Assembly: GCA_025146135.1 (NCBI GenBank)
Contig: CP102255.1
Location: 434,001-498,000, forward strand
Reading direction: 5' to 3'
Source: Anaerotruncus colihominis
GTDB taxonomy: Bacteria > Bacillota > Clostridia > Oscillospirales > Ruminococcaceae
DNA: 64,000 nucleotides
Shown: one piece after another, positions 24,597 through 33,040 of the stretch
Layout: the number at the start of each line of letters is the position of its first letter
Numbering within the stretch: position 1 is the stretch's first letter
Position numbers and translations under genes: made by a program
Notes under the pieces: generated by a model
Database searches by the model: none
Seen by the model: the letters and a program-made list of their open reading frames with translations, nothing else
What the model was told of the DNA's origin: nothing

Positions 24597-25097
24597 ATGG
24601 CCAATTACGAGCAGTTTACTTCTAAACACTATTTATCAGCCCGTCTAAAAGCACTTCGAAGTGAGAAGGGGATCACACAAAAACAACTTGCAGAACAGTT
24701 AAATACTAGTATTTCTTCAATAATAAGCTATGAAAATTCTATAAGATTTCCGTCCTCCGCCGTATTAGGGTTATTATCTCGATATTTCAACGTGAGCAAA
24801 GAATATTTACTGGGGGAAACTGACGAGCGACGGCCTGCGCAGAAGTGGGACGATCCAGAACTTATCCAAGCGGTCAGGGACAATCTCTCCGCCCTGTTTG
24901 ATACCGTGGAACAGGCGGTGCGTGGGGTGTCCGATGAGGAACAGAAGCTCGTTTTTGATGTAATGGTGGAGCTGCGCCACACACTAGAGCTGAAAGACAT
25001 CGCCCAGCGGCAGGAAGCCCTTCGCCTGCTTCACGATACGGCTCCCGCCGTGTTACACTGGCCGGAAAAAAATAGCTCCGGCACAGTGGATAAATGA
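24597..25097 (+). CDS. Prophage repressor (XRE family)
   Basis: A 166-residue protein with an N-terminal helix-turn-helix (LKALRSEKGITQKQLAEQLN, then TSISSIISYENSIRFP) and a helical C-terminal part probably used for dimerisation or contact with the antirepressor. It is the only phage gene on the plus strand and diverges from the early operon, the position of the Mu c repressor at the left end. The ATG at 24597 is chosen because AAAGGGAGAA precedes it; the frame is open 24 codons upstream, overlapping the promoter. No LexA-type protease domain is visible, so induction may depend on the Bro-N antirepressor. Confidence 0.85.
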   Translation: MANYEQFTSKHYLSARLKALRSEKGITQKQLAEQLNTSISSIISYENSIRFPSSAVLGLLSRYFNVSKEYLLGETDERRPAQKWDDPELIQAVRDNLSALFDTVEQAVRGVSDEEQKLVFDVMVELRHTLELKDIAQRQEALRLLHDTAPAVLHWPEKNSSGTVDK

Positions 25098-25343
25098 TAA
25101 GCCTTATTTTTTTTGCCCTATTGGATTACGCTTGTATCTGACAGGATAAGCCTACCACGCAACTCCGAACTTGTGACCGTTTTGTTAGAAAATCACGAAT
25201 TTCGTTATTTTTTGAAAGGGTTGTACTCAGATGACGGCCCTCGGCGGCAATCAGCAGATGGCCTTATTGATGTCTGCCGTTTCAAAAGACCGTTTAAAAA
25301 ATTCCTTAAACGGTGGGAGGGGGCGCAACTCCCTCCAGATGTT

Positions 25344-25372
25344 TAGGTAGGTGGTGAAACACCACCTACCTA
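25344..25372. repeat. Perfect 13-bp hairpin
   Basis: TAGGTAGGTGGTG and its exact complement are separated by AAA. No T run follows on either strand, so it is not a standard terminator. It may be a protein-binding site or an RNA structure at the prophage left end. Confidence 0.6.
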
Positions 25373-25468
25373 TCAAAAACCTTTGAAAATAGCGGGTTTT
25401 AAGCTGGTTGCGCCCCTGCGGGCCTTTGTTGCGCGGGTAGTTGCGGGGGTCAGCCTTCTTTTAAACGC

Positions 25469-25532
25469 AAAAAAGACCTTTCAAGCAGGGGAGAAGCCGC
25501 CCGGCGCGCACCCCGCTTAAAAGGTCTTTTTT
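25469..25532. terminator. Large bidirectional terminator-like hairpin
   Basis: The arms AAAAAAGACCTTT and AAAGGTCTTTTTT enclose a second GC stem (AGCAGGGG/CCCCGCTT) and a 19-base loop. With A and T runs on the outside it can terminate on both strands. It would insulate the prophage from the host locus. Confidence 0.7.
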
Positions 25533-25686
25533 GTTTTCTTAAAACCCCGCAAACCCGCACCGCTACGGGCTTTTTGCGTTCTTGGCCTGTCTGCCGTTCC
25601 GCTCGCTTAAACGCTTTTAAAAGGGTTTCTTAAAACCCCGCCGCCCGATCTCCCAACCAAGGCTAAATGAGGCCAAATAGCAAAAA

Positions 25687-25930
25687 AAGAAATTGCAATC
25701 CCGTTTTCACAAGATCACAATTTCTTGCAGTATTTCACATTGGCTTTGCGGCGCAAACCCGCATTATATCTAGGTCTTACGGGATATCACAGGATTTTTC
25801 ATTAAGAAATCCCCATTGTGTCCGGGTTTCTCAACTATTGTGAAAACTTACATCCGCTCTTTTTTTTCTCCATAAGCGTCCGAAAGTGCCTCTGTATGAA
25901 TGCGCAATTCTCACAAATTTTAGAAGGAAA
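25687..25930. repeat. Probable prophage left end with clustered TCACA motifs
   Basis: A 9-bp inverted repeat AAGAAATTG/CAATTTCTT (25687-25726) and at least six TTCACA, TCACAA or TGTGAA-type motifs in both orientations lie in this stretch (for example TTTTCACAAG, TTTCACATTGG, ATATCACAGG, ATTGTGAAAAC, TTCTCACAAA). MuA-type transposases bind several copies of such sites at each end. The exact terminus is not determined. No gene is visible here. Confidence 0.4.
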
Positions 25931-25973
25931 GCTTGTTTATGTGGATGAAATTGGATGTTTAGGCAATATTTGA

Positions 25974-26002
25974 TTGACTTTCGTATTAGCAAACTATATA
26001 AT
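25974..26002 (+). promoter_or_regulatory. Promoter of the sugar-acid locus
   Basis: TTGACT (25974-25979), a 17-base spacer and TATAAT (25997-26002) stand 58 bases before the first dehydratase gene. This near-consensus promoter should drive the catabolic genes and marks host sequence after the prophage end. Confidence 0.8.
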
Positions 26003-26059
26003 ATCGACATAGCGAACAACTGAATAAATGAATCAGCGAAAAAGAAGGGAGATGGAGAT

Positions 26060-27250
26060 GTGAAAATTACAAAGGTCGAGGTATTTCGACTTCCGACCGC
26101 CAACAGCAGGCAAAACAGTCCGATTGGCTGCCGGGTCTATACGGATGCGGGAATTTACGGCGACGGCGAGGCTGGTATGGCCTATGGCGTGGGCGGCTCC
26201 GCAGCGTTTGGAATGGTGTGCGATCTGGCGGAGCTTGTCATCGGGATGGACCCGCTTGGGACAGAGCTGATCTGGGAGACGATGTATAAAAAAACCTTCT
26301 GGGGCCAGAACGGCGGCCCGGTCGTCTTTTCCGGGATCGCTGCGATCGATGTGGCCCTGTGGGATATCAAGGGGAAATATTTCAAGGTTCCGGTCTATCA
26401 GCTTTTGGGCGGCAAGGTGCGCAGCCGGCTGCGCACCTATGCAAGCCAGCTCCAGTTTGGCTGGGGCCGGGTGGGTGTCAGCGAACACCTGTGGGCGGTG
26501 ACTCCAGAGGATTATGCCCACAATGTCAAGCTGGCGGTCGCCGAAGGCTTTGACGCTGTCAAGATAGACTTTTTTGACCGCGATGAACAGGGCAGGCCGC
26601 TTAACTTCCTGGATACGACCGGATTTTTGACGCCCAAACAGCTCAAGATGGTGGAGGCCCGCATGAAGGCTGCGCGGGACGCGGCCGGGGACGAAGTGGA
26701 CATCATTATGGAAAATCACTCCTATCCGGATGCGCTCGGTGCGGTGCAGCTTGCACAGCTTGCGGAAAAGTACCGCATCCTGGCTTTTGAGGAGCCGAAT
26801 ACCCCGACTGCGCAGACCGTGGAGTATATCGCAAAATATACAAAGGTTCCCATTGCCAATGGAGAGCGTCTCTTTTCCCGCTGGCAGTATGCAGGTTATT
26901 TTGGAAAAAACCTGCTCCAGCTTGCACAGCCTGATATCGGCAACTGCGGCGGCATCAGCGAGGTCAAGAAAATTTGCGATATGGCACATGCCTTTGACGT
27001 TGGCATTCAGATCCATGTGGCGGGCAGTCCGCTGGCAACCAACGCTGCGCTGCATGTGGAATGCGCCATCCCCAATTTCGTCATCCATGAGCATCACACC
27101 TGCAACCGGATGGATACATGCCTGGGCCTGACAAAATACAATCTCCAGCCGGAAAACGGCTGGTTCTCAGTCCCGGAGGAACCCGGCATCGGCAACGAAT
27201 TCCTGCGCGAAGCCATAGAAAAAGCTGTGATGTATAAAATGATAGAATAA
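26060..27250 (+). CDS. Enolase-superfamily sugar-acid dehydratase, paralog 1
   Basis: A 396-residue enzyme of the mandelate racemase/galactonate dehydratase group. The N-terminal capping domain runs to about residue 120, followed by the TIM barrel with IDVALWDIKGKYF. Metal ligands are expected at E218 (third strand, MENHSYPD), E244 (FEEPNTP) and the Glu of ANGERLF; H220 and H319 (IQIHVAGSP) match the two catalytic His of GalD-type dehydratases by position. The likely reaction is loss of water from a sugar acid to give a 2-keto-3-deoxy product; the substrate is unknown. Start GTG with GGGAG upstream. It is closest to paralog 2 downstream. Confidence 0.85.
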   Translation: MKITKVEVFRLPTANSRQNSPIGCRVYTDAGIYGDGEAGMAYGVGGSAAFGMVCDLAELVIGMDPLGTELIWETMYKKTFWGQNGGPVVFSGIAAIDVALWDIKGKYFKVPVYQLLGGKVRSRLRTYASQLQFGWGRVGVSEHLWAVTPEDYAHNVKLAVAEGFDAVKIDFFDRDEQGRPLNFLDTTGFLTPKQLKMVEARMKAARDAAGDEVDIIMENHSYPDALGAVQLAQLAEKYRILAFEEPNTPTAQTVEYIAKYTKVPIANGERLFSRWQYAGYFGKNLLQLAQPDIGNCGGISEVKKICDMAHAFDVGIQIHVAGSPLATNAALHVECAIPNFVIHEHHTCNRMDTCLGLTKYNLQPENGWFSVPEEPGIGNEFLREAIEKAVMYKMIE

Positions 27251-27416
27251 TACGGTTTGTATAGTGTGGGCTGGAATCCTATGCTGCGAAGCGGCATGGA
27301 ATCACAGGCCGCAAAGCGGCGGGCCGCGTCCGCGCACCGCCCGGCCATAAGCGGTATCATAACCGCTCTGCGGTTATCAATAAAACAGGCAGCGACATGA
27401 TTAAGGAGGGACATCT

Positions 27417-28637
27417 ATGAAAATCACGAAGGTAGACGTCATTCAGGAAAAGGTTCCGGAGCGGGCCTCGTGGCGGCCCATCCTGTGCCGGATTTATACG
27501 GACGAAGGCATCTACGGCGACGGCGAGGCCGCTCTGGCCTATGGAATCGCGGCGCCTGCTGCGTTCGGCATGGTCAGGGACCTGGCCAGTCTCATCATCG
27601 GCATGGACCCGCTCGACAACGAAGTGATCTGGGATAAGCTTTACAAATGCACCTTCTGGGGGCAGAATGGCGGCCCGGTGGTTTTTGCCGGTATCTCCGC
27701 GCTCGATATCGCCCTGTGGGACATCAAAGGCAAATACTTCGGCGTCCCCGTTTATAAGCTGCTGGGCGGAAAACGCCGCGACAATCTGCGCACGTATGCA
27801 AGCCAGCTTACATACGGCTGGGGTCCCGGCACCAACCATAAGTGCTGCAAGCCCGAGGAATATGCTGAGAACTGCAAAATCGCAGTGGCGCAGGGTTATG
27901 ACTGCGTAAAGCTCGACTTCTTTAACTATGATGTGGACGGAACGGTTTGGAACGGGCCGGGCGACGCGGCCAAAGGCGAACCGATGGCCGGTGAAATTCA
28001 GACGCGTTTGCTCTCGCCTTATTATATTAAGGTGGTTGAGGATCGTGTCGCCGCTTGCCGCGAAGCCGTGGGACCGTATGTGGACATCATTATGGAAAAC
28101 CATTCCTTCCCTGACGCGCAGTCCGCCGTACAGCTCGGCCGGGCGCTTGAGAAATACAACATCTTCTATTTTGAGGAGCCGAACACCCCGACGCCCAAGA
28201 CGGCCAAGTTTATTTCCGATAAGCTGTCCATGCCGATTTCACACGGTGAACGCGTCTATTCCCGCTGGCAGTACGCGCCCTATTTTGAAAACATGTCCGT
28301 CCAGGTGATTCAGCCTGATCTTGGCAACTGCGGCGGCATCACCGAAGGCAAGAAAATCTGCGATATGGCCTATACATACGATATTTCCGTCCAGGCGCAT
28401 GTCTGTGCATCGCCGCTGTCGACCGCCGCCGCGCTTCACCTGGAATGCGTGATCCCCAATTTTGTAATTCATGAACATCATCAGATCAACCTGGAGGAAT
28501 ATAACAAACGTCTGTGCACCGTAGATTTCCAGCCAGTCAACGGCAAATTCAAGGTGCCCGAGGGTCCGGGACTGGGCGCTGAAATCAGCGAATGGGCCTT
28601 GACCGAAGGCGTGGATATGAAAGTCACGGTCGAATAA
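27417..28637 (+). CDS. Enolase-superfamily sugar-acid dehydratase, paralog 2
   Basis: A 406-residue paralog of the first gene, sharing GDGEAALAYGIAAPAAFGMV-like and FEEPNTPTPKTAKFISDKL-like segments. Catalytic candidates are E227 and H229 (MENHSFPD) and the His in VQAHVCASP. It carries an insertion around residues 168-195 (NYDVDGTVWNGPGDAAKG) relative to paralog 1. A clear AAGGAGGG precedes the ATG. The 166-base gap before it includes an ATAACCGC/GCGGTTAT hairpin (27359-27377), which may tune transcription. Substrate unknown; two similar enzymes in a row suggest epimeric substrates. Confidence 0.85.
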   Translation: MKITKVDVIQEKVPERASWRPILCRIYTDEGIYGDGEAALAYGIAAPAAFGMVRDLASLIIGMDPLDNEVIWDKLYKCTFWGQNGGPVVFAGISALDIALWDIKGKYFGVPVYKLLGGKRRDNLRTYASQLTYGWGPGTNHKCCKPEEYAENCKIAVAQGYDCVKLDFFNYDVDGTVWNGPGDAAKGEPMAGEIQTRLLSPYYIKVVEDRVAACREAVGPYVDIIMENHSFPDAQSAVQLGRALEKYNIFYFEEPNTPTPKTAKFISDKLSMPISHGERVYSRWQYAPYFENMSVQVIQPDLGNCGGITEGKKICDMAYTYDISVQAHVCASPLSTAAALHLECVIPNFVIHEHHQINLEEYNKRLCTVDFQPVNGKFKVPEGPGLGAEISEWALTEGVDMKVTVE

Positions 28638-28738
28638 CGCCGTTTCATACGGATTAGCCACGCGGCGCGCGCCGCCGTAAAAAATCCAAGTCCGCCGCGC
28701 CGGAAAACCGACGCCGAAGAAAAGGGCGCCCTTTTCTT

Positions 28739-28760
28739 GTCTTGCGCAATTGCGCAAGAC
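28739..28760. repeat. 22-bp perfect palindrome upstream of the permease
   Basis: GTCTTGCGCAATTGCGCAAGAC is its own reverse complement. It lies 104 bases before the permease ATG, and a second GC-rich palindrome (AAAGGGCGCCCTTT, 28721-28734) precedes it. Both could be regulator operators or RNA hairpins controlling permease expression. Confidence 0.6.
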
Positions 28761-28863
28761 AATTCCCTCTGTACCGCCGGACAGAAGGCGCGGCGGGCCG
28801 TATCCCCATACGGCGGGGAATCGAACGGCAGAGAGAAATTCAAACATATTGGAGGTTTCGTTT

Positions 28864-30300
28864 ATGGCAATCAAAGTTGTTCATGAACCAGAGCCGAAGC
28901 CCGGCAGTCTGGGAAAGCCTGAACTTTATGCGCTGGCCATCGGCCAGGTGATCGGCGCCGGCGTCATCACCCTTATTGTCCCGGCGATCAAAATGACTGG
29001 ATACTCCGCCTGGCTGGCATACTTTGCGGCGATCATCATGGGCTTTGTTATGATCCTGCCCACGGTTTTTGTTTCCTCCACGGTCCGCATGGGCGGCGGC
29101 AATTATTCGATGCTCTGCGGCCTGGCTGGTCCCAATATTGCAGGCATCTATGCTTTCTCTTATCTGACGCAGTGTTTGTCTCTCTCGTTGTTCGGTGCTT
29201 CGGCCGCTGCCTATCTGGGTGACATCATTCCGGCGTTGAGCGGCCATTTGCCGCGCGTCATTGTGGGCGCCGCCCTGCTGACGTTTTTCTTTGTGGTCAA
29301 TCTGATGGGAATCGATATCATGGCGTCGGCGCAAAAGCTGATGACCTGGCTGCTGATTGCGGCGCTGATCCTTTTTGCCGTTGTCGGCATCGCCAGGATG
29401 AAGCTGCCGATTTTCGATTTTTCCGATCCCAATTTCCTGATTAACGGATGGGGCATCACCTTTGAGAACGGACAGATTTCCGGCGGATTTATCGGCGCGA
29501 CGCTTCTGTTCGTTTATTCCACGCAGGGCTATTATATGACGACGGCTTACGGCGGGGACTCCAAAAACGCGCGCCGCGACATCCCGATTGTTTTGCTGCT
29601 TGCCGTCCCCACACTGATCGTCCTTTATGTGGGCGTGGCCATGGCCGGCGTGGGCGTCATGACCGTGGAGGAATACGGCGCTTCCACAACGCTCGTGTTC
29701 GCCGCGCAGCGCATCTTCCCGACAGTTCTGTTCTATGCCTTTATCATCGGCGGTCCTATCATGGCGCTGCTTTCCACGCTGAATTCCAGCTTTGCGTATA
29801 ACGCCATCACCATCGGCCAGTCATGCGACGACGGCTGGCTGCCGAAAGCGTTCGGCAAAAAGAACGCGAAAGGGTCCCGTGTCTGGATACTCACCTTTAT
29901 GTATGTCGTGGGCATGATCCCAATCGTATTCGGCCTGTCGATCACGGTCATCACCAACATGGTGCAGCTCATCGGCGCGTGCTTCGCCTTTCTTAATTTT
30001 GTCGCGTATATCAAAATGCCGAAGCTCTATCCGAATGCGTGGAAAAAGTCGCGATTCCATATCCCCGACGGCCTGTACTATCTGATCTGCTGCATATCGC
30101 TCGCGGGCTTTATCGTGACGCTGTGGAAATCCTGCCTGTCCATGAGTCCCGGCCTGGCCGCGGCCAACGTGGCTGCTATCGTTGTGCTGGCGATCATCGG
30201 GATCGTTCGCGGCAGGAAGGGCGAGATCGAAGTACATACGTCCATCTGGTCCGGCGACGCGGCCGAGGATGCGGCCGCCGCGGCCATCGGTCAAAAATGA
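28864..30300 (+). CDS. APC-superfamily permease
   Basis: A 478-residue membrane protein with about 12 hydrophobic segments. The first is LYALAIGQVIGAGVITLIVP, with the Gly-rich GAG motif of APC amino acid permeases in the first broken helix. The start is the ATG with GGAGG upstream; the open frame runs 38 codons further but over a hairpin-rich leader. It lies between dehydratase genes, so it probably imports their substrate or a conjugate of it. APC permeases mostly carry amino acids and amines, so a sugar-acid derivative with an amino group is one idea, not established. Confidence 0.8.
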   Translation: MAIKVVHEPEPKPGSLGKPELYALAIGQVIGAGVITLIVPAIKMTGYSAWLAYFAAIIMGFVMILPTVFVSSTVRMGGGNYSMLCGLAGPNIAGIYAFSYLTQCLSLSLFGASAAAYLGDIIPALSGHLPRVIVGAALLTFFFVVNLMGIDIMASAQKLMTWLLIAALILFAVVGIARMKLPIFDFSDPNFLINGWGITFENGQISGGFIGATLLFVYSTQGYYMTTAYGGDSKNARRDIPIVLLLAVPTLIVLYVGVAMAGVGVMTVEEYGASTTLVFAAQRIFPTVLFYAFIIGGPIMALLSTLNSSFAYNAITIGQSCDDGWLPKAFGKKNAKGSRVWILTFMYVVGMIPIVFGLSITVITNMVQLIGACFAFLNFVAYIKMPKLYPNAWKKSRFHIPDGLYYLICCISLAGFIVTLWKSCLSMSPGLAAANVAAIVVLAIIGIVRGRKGEIEVHTSIWSGDAAEDAAAAAIGQK

Positions 30301-30381
30301 CAGGCGCTCATGCGCTCTGTCCTGTATAAATCATATGGCTTTAAAACAATTTGAAAACAAGCAGGAAAGGAAGACGATTGT

Positions 30382-31584
30382 ATGAAAATCACAAGCGTGG
30401 AATGCTATCTGGCGGACGGCGGATTGGGCGGTTTCGTTACCGTAAAGGTAAATACCGACGAGGGCATCAGCGGCTTTGGCGAGGCGGGTCTTGCCTATGG
30501 AAAGTGTTCCGAGGCGGCGTTCGGCCAGTGTCAGGATTTTGCCAAAATGGTCATCGGCATGGACCCGTTTAACACCGAGGAAATATGGGAGCATCTGCAC
30601 CGCCACACCTTCTGGGGGATGGGCGGCGGCGTGGTGGTGACTTCCGCCATGGCGGCCATCGACACAGCTTGCTGGGATATCAAGGGCAAGGCGCTCAATG
30701 TTCCGGTTTACAAGCTTATCGGCGGCAAGACAAACAAGAAGCTGCGCGCTTATGCCAGCCAGCTCCAGTTCGGCTGGCGCACGCTGATCGAGAAAAACGA
30801 CGCGCTGACGCTGCTGTATGATCCGCAGGATTATTACGATGTGGTGAAGGACGCTGTGGCCGAAGGTTACGACGCCGTGAAGATCGACCCCGTATTCGCT
30901 CCGCTGGAGGATGCGGGCATGGCCCCCTTTGCCACACAGGGCAACCAGATCCGCGGATGCTACCGCGAGCACGACCTGAAACGTTCGGTCGAGCGTATCG
31001 CCGCCGCGCGTGAGGCAGGCGGACCGGACCTTGACATCATTGTGGAAATCCATTCGCTTCTGGACGCCAACACCGCGGCGATCCTGGGCAAGGCGTTGGA
31101 GCCTTACCGCATCATGTACTATGAGGAGCCGACTATGCCCTGCAATCCGGACGTATTCAAGCACATCAAAAGCCGCTGCTCCCTGCCTTTGGCCACTGGA
31201 GAGCGCAGCTATACGCGCTGGGGATTCCGCCAGTTCTTTGAGGACCGGACGCTGGATGTGATCCAGCCCGATCTGGCCAATACCGGCGGCATCACTGAGA
31301 CAAAGAAAATCTGCGATATGGCGCAGGTGTACGACGTCGGCGTTCAAATCCATGTGTGCGGCGGCCCGATCGCTACGGCGGCGGCCCTTCAGGTCGAAGC
31401 GGCCATCCCGAACTTTGTCATCCACGAGGAGCACAACGCCAATCTGCTCAAGGTCTTTAAGGAGGCCGGAAAGTACTATCACGCGCCGGTCAACGGCTTC
31501 TATGATGTCCCGGAGCTGCCCGGCATCGGCCAGGAGATGAGCGAAAAGGCCATGGCCACCGCCCGCAGGGTTGTTATTGAGTAA
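30382..31584 (+). CDS. Enolase-superfamily sugar-acid dehydratase, paralog 3
   Basis: A 400-residue enzyme, more divergent than paralogs 1 and 2. It keeps IDTACWDIKGKALNVPVYK, the third-strand ligand E222 with H224 (VEIHSLLDA), YEEPTMP, a TGERSYTRW Glu and IHVCGGP. The third-strand E-x-H spacing equals the D-x-H of E. coli galactonate dehydratase. The lid loop around residues 136-150 differs (RTLIEKNDALTLLYDPQD), pointing to another substrate specificity. AGGAAAGGAAG precedes the ATG. A terminator follows, closing this transcription unit. Confidence 0.85.
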   Translation: MKITSVECYLADGGLGGFVTVKVNTDEGISGFGEAGLAYGKCSEAAFGQCQDFAKMVIGMDPFNTEEIWEHLHRHTFWGMGGGVVVTSAMAAIDTACWDIKGKALNVPVYKLIGGKTNKKLRAYASQLQFGWRTLIEKNDALTLLYDPQDYYDVVKDAVAEGYDAVKIDPVFAPLEDAGMAPFATQGNQIRGCYREHDLKRSVERIAAAREAGGPDLDIIVEIHSLLDANTAAILGKALEPYRIMYYEEPTMPCNPDVFKHIKSRCSLPLATGERSYTRWGFRQFFEDRTLDVIQPDLANTGGITETKKICDMAQVYDVGVQIHVCGGPIATAAALQVEAAIPNFVIHEEHNANLLKVFKEAGKYYHAPVNGFYDVPELPGIGQEMSEKAMATARRVVIE

Positions 31585-31598
31585 TCCCTTCCCCCACA

Positions 31599-31640
31599 AT
31601 GATCGCCTCCTCCGTCCTTCGGCGGGGGAGGCGATTCATT
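31599..31640 (+). terminator. Terminator after the third dehydratase
   Basis: A GC-rich stem (ATCGCCTCC/GGAGGCGAT with inner GTC/GGC pairs and a CTTC loop) is followed by TCATTTT. It stands 15 bases after the stop codon. Confidence 0.75.
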
Positions 31641-31683
31641 TTCAGCCCCGGATACGGGCGAAGATGAGAGGAGATGAGGTTTT

Positions 31684-32898
31684 ATGGAGCTGCTGAAATT
31701 AGCGGGCGTATTCTGTGTGATGATTTTAATCCTTTGGCGGAAAAAGCCGCTGTCCTGGGCGGTTGCCGCCGCGGCCCTTGCGGTCTGGCTGCTCTTTTGG
31801 ATGCCCGCGCGCACATTCGCGGCGGCTTTGGTGCGCGGCGCGGTCAGATGGGATACCATTCAACTGCTGCTGGTGCTTTATCTGATTACATTCCTTCAAA
31901 GGATGCTTGAAAAGCGCGGATGCCTGACGAGCGCCAAGGACGCGCTGGACGGGCTGTTCAACAGCCGGCGCGTCGACGCCTCCGCGGCCCCCGCGCTGCT
32001 GGGGATGCTGCCGGCCGTGGGTACCGTGCTGATCTGCGGCGATATCGTCCGCCAGAGCACGGACGGCTTTTTAAAGACAGAGGAACAGGCGTGTGTGACC
32101 TCCTATTACCGCCATGTTTCCGAGCTGTTTTTTCCAACCTATACCTCCATCCTCATCGCCGTCGATCTTTCAGCGGGCAAGGTGAGCGTTGGCGGATTTA
32201 CACTGGCGATGCTGCCCATGCTGGCGGTGCTGATGGCGATTGGCTGGCTGTTTTACCTGCGCAGGATTCCAAAGGACGCCGGCTTTTTTGCCGGACGGCC
32301 CAAGGCTTTTTATTGGAAGCTGCTGTTAAGGTCGCTTTGGACGATCATCTTTACGGTGATCCTGATTGTGGCGTTCGGCGTACCGGTACACATTGCGGTG
32401 CTGGCCTGTATTGTCTGCAACCTGTTTGTCGGAAGATTTGGCTGGAAGGAGCTTCGTCCCTTTTTCGCCTCGGCTTTTGAAGCGCGTCTGATGATCAGCA
32501 CGCTGCTGATTATGATGTTCAAGGAGGTGCTGGCCGCCGCGGGCGTGATCAGCGCGCTGCCCGCCTTTTTTTCATCGCTGCCGGTTCCGCCGTTTTTGGT
32601 CTTTGCGCTGATTTTTTTCTTTGGCAGCGTCGCGGCGGGCAGCCAGGCGATCATTGTGCTGTGTATGGGCATGGCTATGGCGGCTGCGGCACAGGGCGGG
32701 CTGGCCCTGTTTGTGCTGCTGATGTGTATGGCATACGCAGCCATGCAGCTTTCTCCGGTTCATGTGTGTCTGGCTGTCTGCGCGGAGGATTACCGCATCT
32801 CCCTGGGGACGCTGATCCGCAAAACCGTTCCGCTGGTCGGCGTATTCTGTCTGGCAGCGTTTGGCTACTATGGGCTTCTGCGGCTGTTCGGATTTTAA
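31684..32898 (+). CDS. DUF401-family integral membrane protein
   Basis: A 404-residue protein with about ten hydrophobic segments and the PALLGMLPAVGTVLICGDIV motif of DUF401 proteins, conserved in many Firmicutes. Function is unknown in the family; such proteins look like transporters. It lies after the dehydratase terminator, with its own ATG and GAGGAGATGAGG just before. The link to sugar-acid catabolism is by position only. C-terminal residues (about 360-404) complete the last spans. Confidence 0.75.
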   Translation: MELLKLAGVFCVMILILWRKKPLSWAVAAAALAVWLLFWMPARTFAAALVRGAVRWDTIQLLLVLYLITFLQRMLEKRGCLTSAKDALDGLFNSRRVDASAAPALLGMLPAVGTVLICGDIVRQSTDGFLKTEEQACVTSYYRHVSELFFPTYTSILIAVDLSAGKVSVGGFTLAMLPMLAVLMAIGWLFYLRRIPKDAGFFAGRPKAFYWKLLLRSLWTIIFTVILIVAFGVPVHIAVLACIVCNLFVGRFGWKELRPFFASAFEARLMISTLLIMMFKEVLAAAGVISALPAFFSSLPVPPFLVFALIFFFGSVAAGSQAIIVLCMGMAMAAAAQGGLALFVLLMCMAYAAMQLSPVHVCLAVCAEDYRISLGTLIRKTVPLVGVFCLAAFGYYGLLRLFGF

Positions 32899-33013
32899 CT
32901 CAGGCGTGAAAATAAAAAGCATATCGCAAAAAGAGGGTGCAACTGCTGAAAAACTGGTGTATAATAAAAATACAGACGAAAGCGATCAGCAGGGATCCTT
33001 TTGACTGTTCAGA

Positions 33014-33027
33014 TACTAATTGATTAG
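33014..33027 (+). promoter_or_regulatory. Putative operator before the GntR gene
   Basis: CTAAT-TG-ATTAG (33016-33027) lies 14 bases before the GntR start, downstream of a TATAAT box at 32960-32965. It shares the string TACTAATTGAT with the YtrA-type operator at 37405-37423. Autoregulation is plausible. Confidence 0.4.
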
Positions 33028-33040
33028 GTGTGGATATGCT

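Larger units (their letters stand above)
25098..25686. other. Prophage left-end intergenic region without a convincing gene
   Basis: After the repressor stop there is a short ATAAG/CTTAT stem followed by eight T (25097-25114), a weak terminator. A 9-bp inverted repeat ACCGTTTAA/TTAAACGGT follows at 25289-25314, then a 13-bp perfect hairpin at 25344-25372 and a large hairpin at 25469-25532. The sequence CTTAAAACCCCGC occurs twice (about 25540 and 25632). A 77-codon open frame at 25113-25346 lacks a ribosome binding site and is not accepted as a gene. Confidence 0.5.
1..25930. mobile_element. Mu-like transposable prophage (right end outside window)
   Basis: The stretch carries a complete left-to-right transposable-phage programme read mostly on the minus strand: repressor, early regulators, MuA-like DDE transposase, MuB-like ATPase, GemA, Mor, Mu gp27-like small terminase, large terminase, head and contractile tail genes. 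Head genes resemble the SPP1 type (portal gp6, head protein gp7) and tail genes the PBSX/XkdK-M-N-P-Q type, so it is a mosaic. The left end is inferred to lie between the repressor gene and the host promoter at 25974, most likely within 25687-25930, where several TTCACA/TCACAAT motifs cluster. The right end lies before base 1, so the 5-bp target duplication expected of Mu-type insertion cannot be checked here. No inactivating frameshift was seen in the main phage genes. Confidence 0.93.

Noticed and set aside
25113..25346. 77-codon frame after the prophage repressor
   Set aside because: TTG start without ribosome binding site, overlaps a T run and an inverted repeat, no family features.
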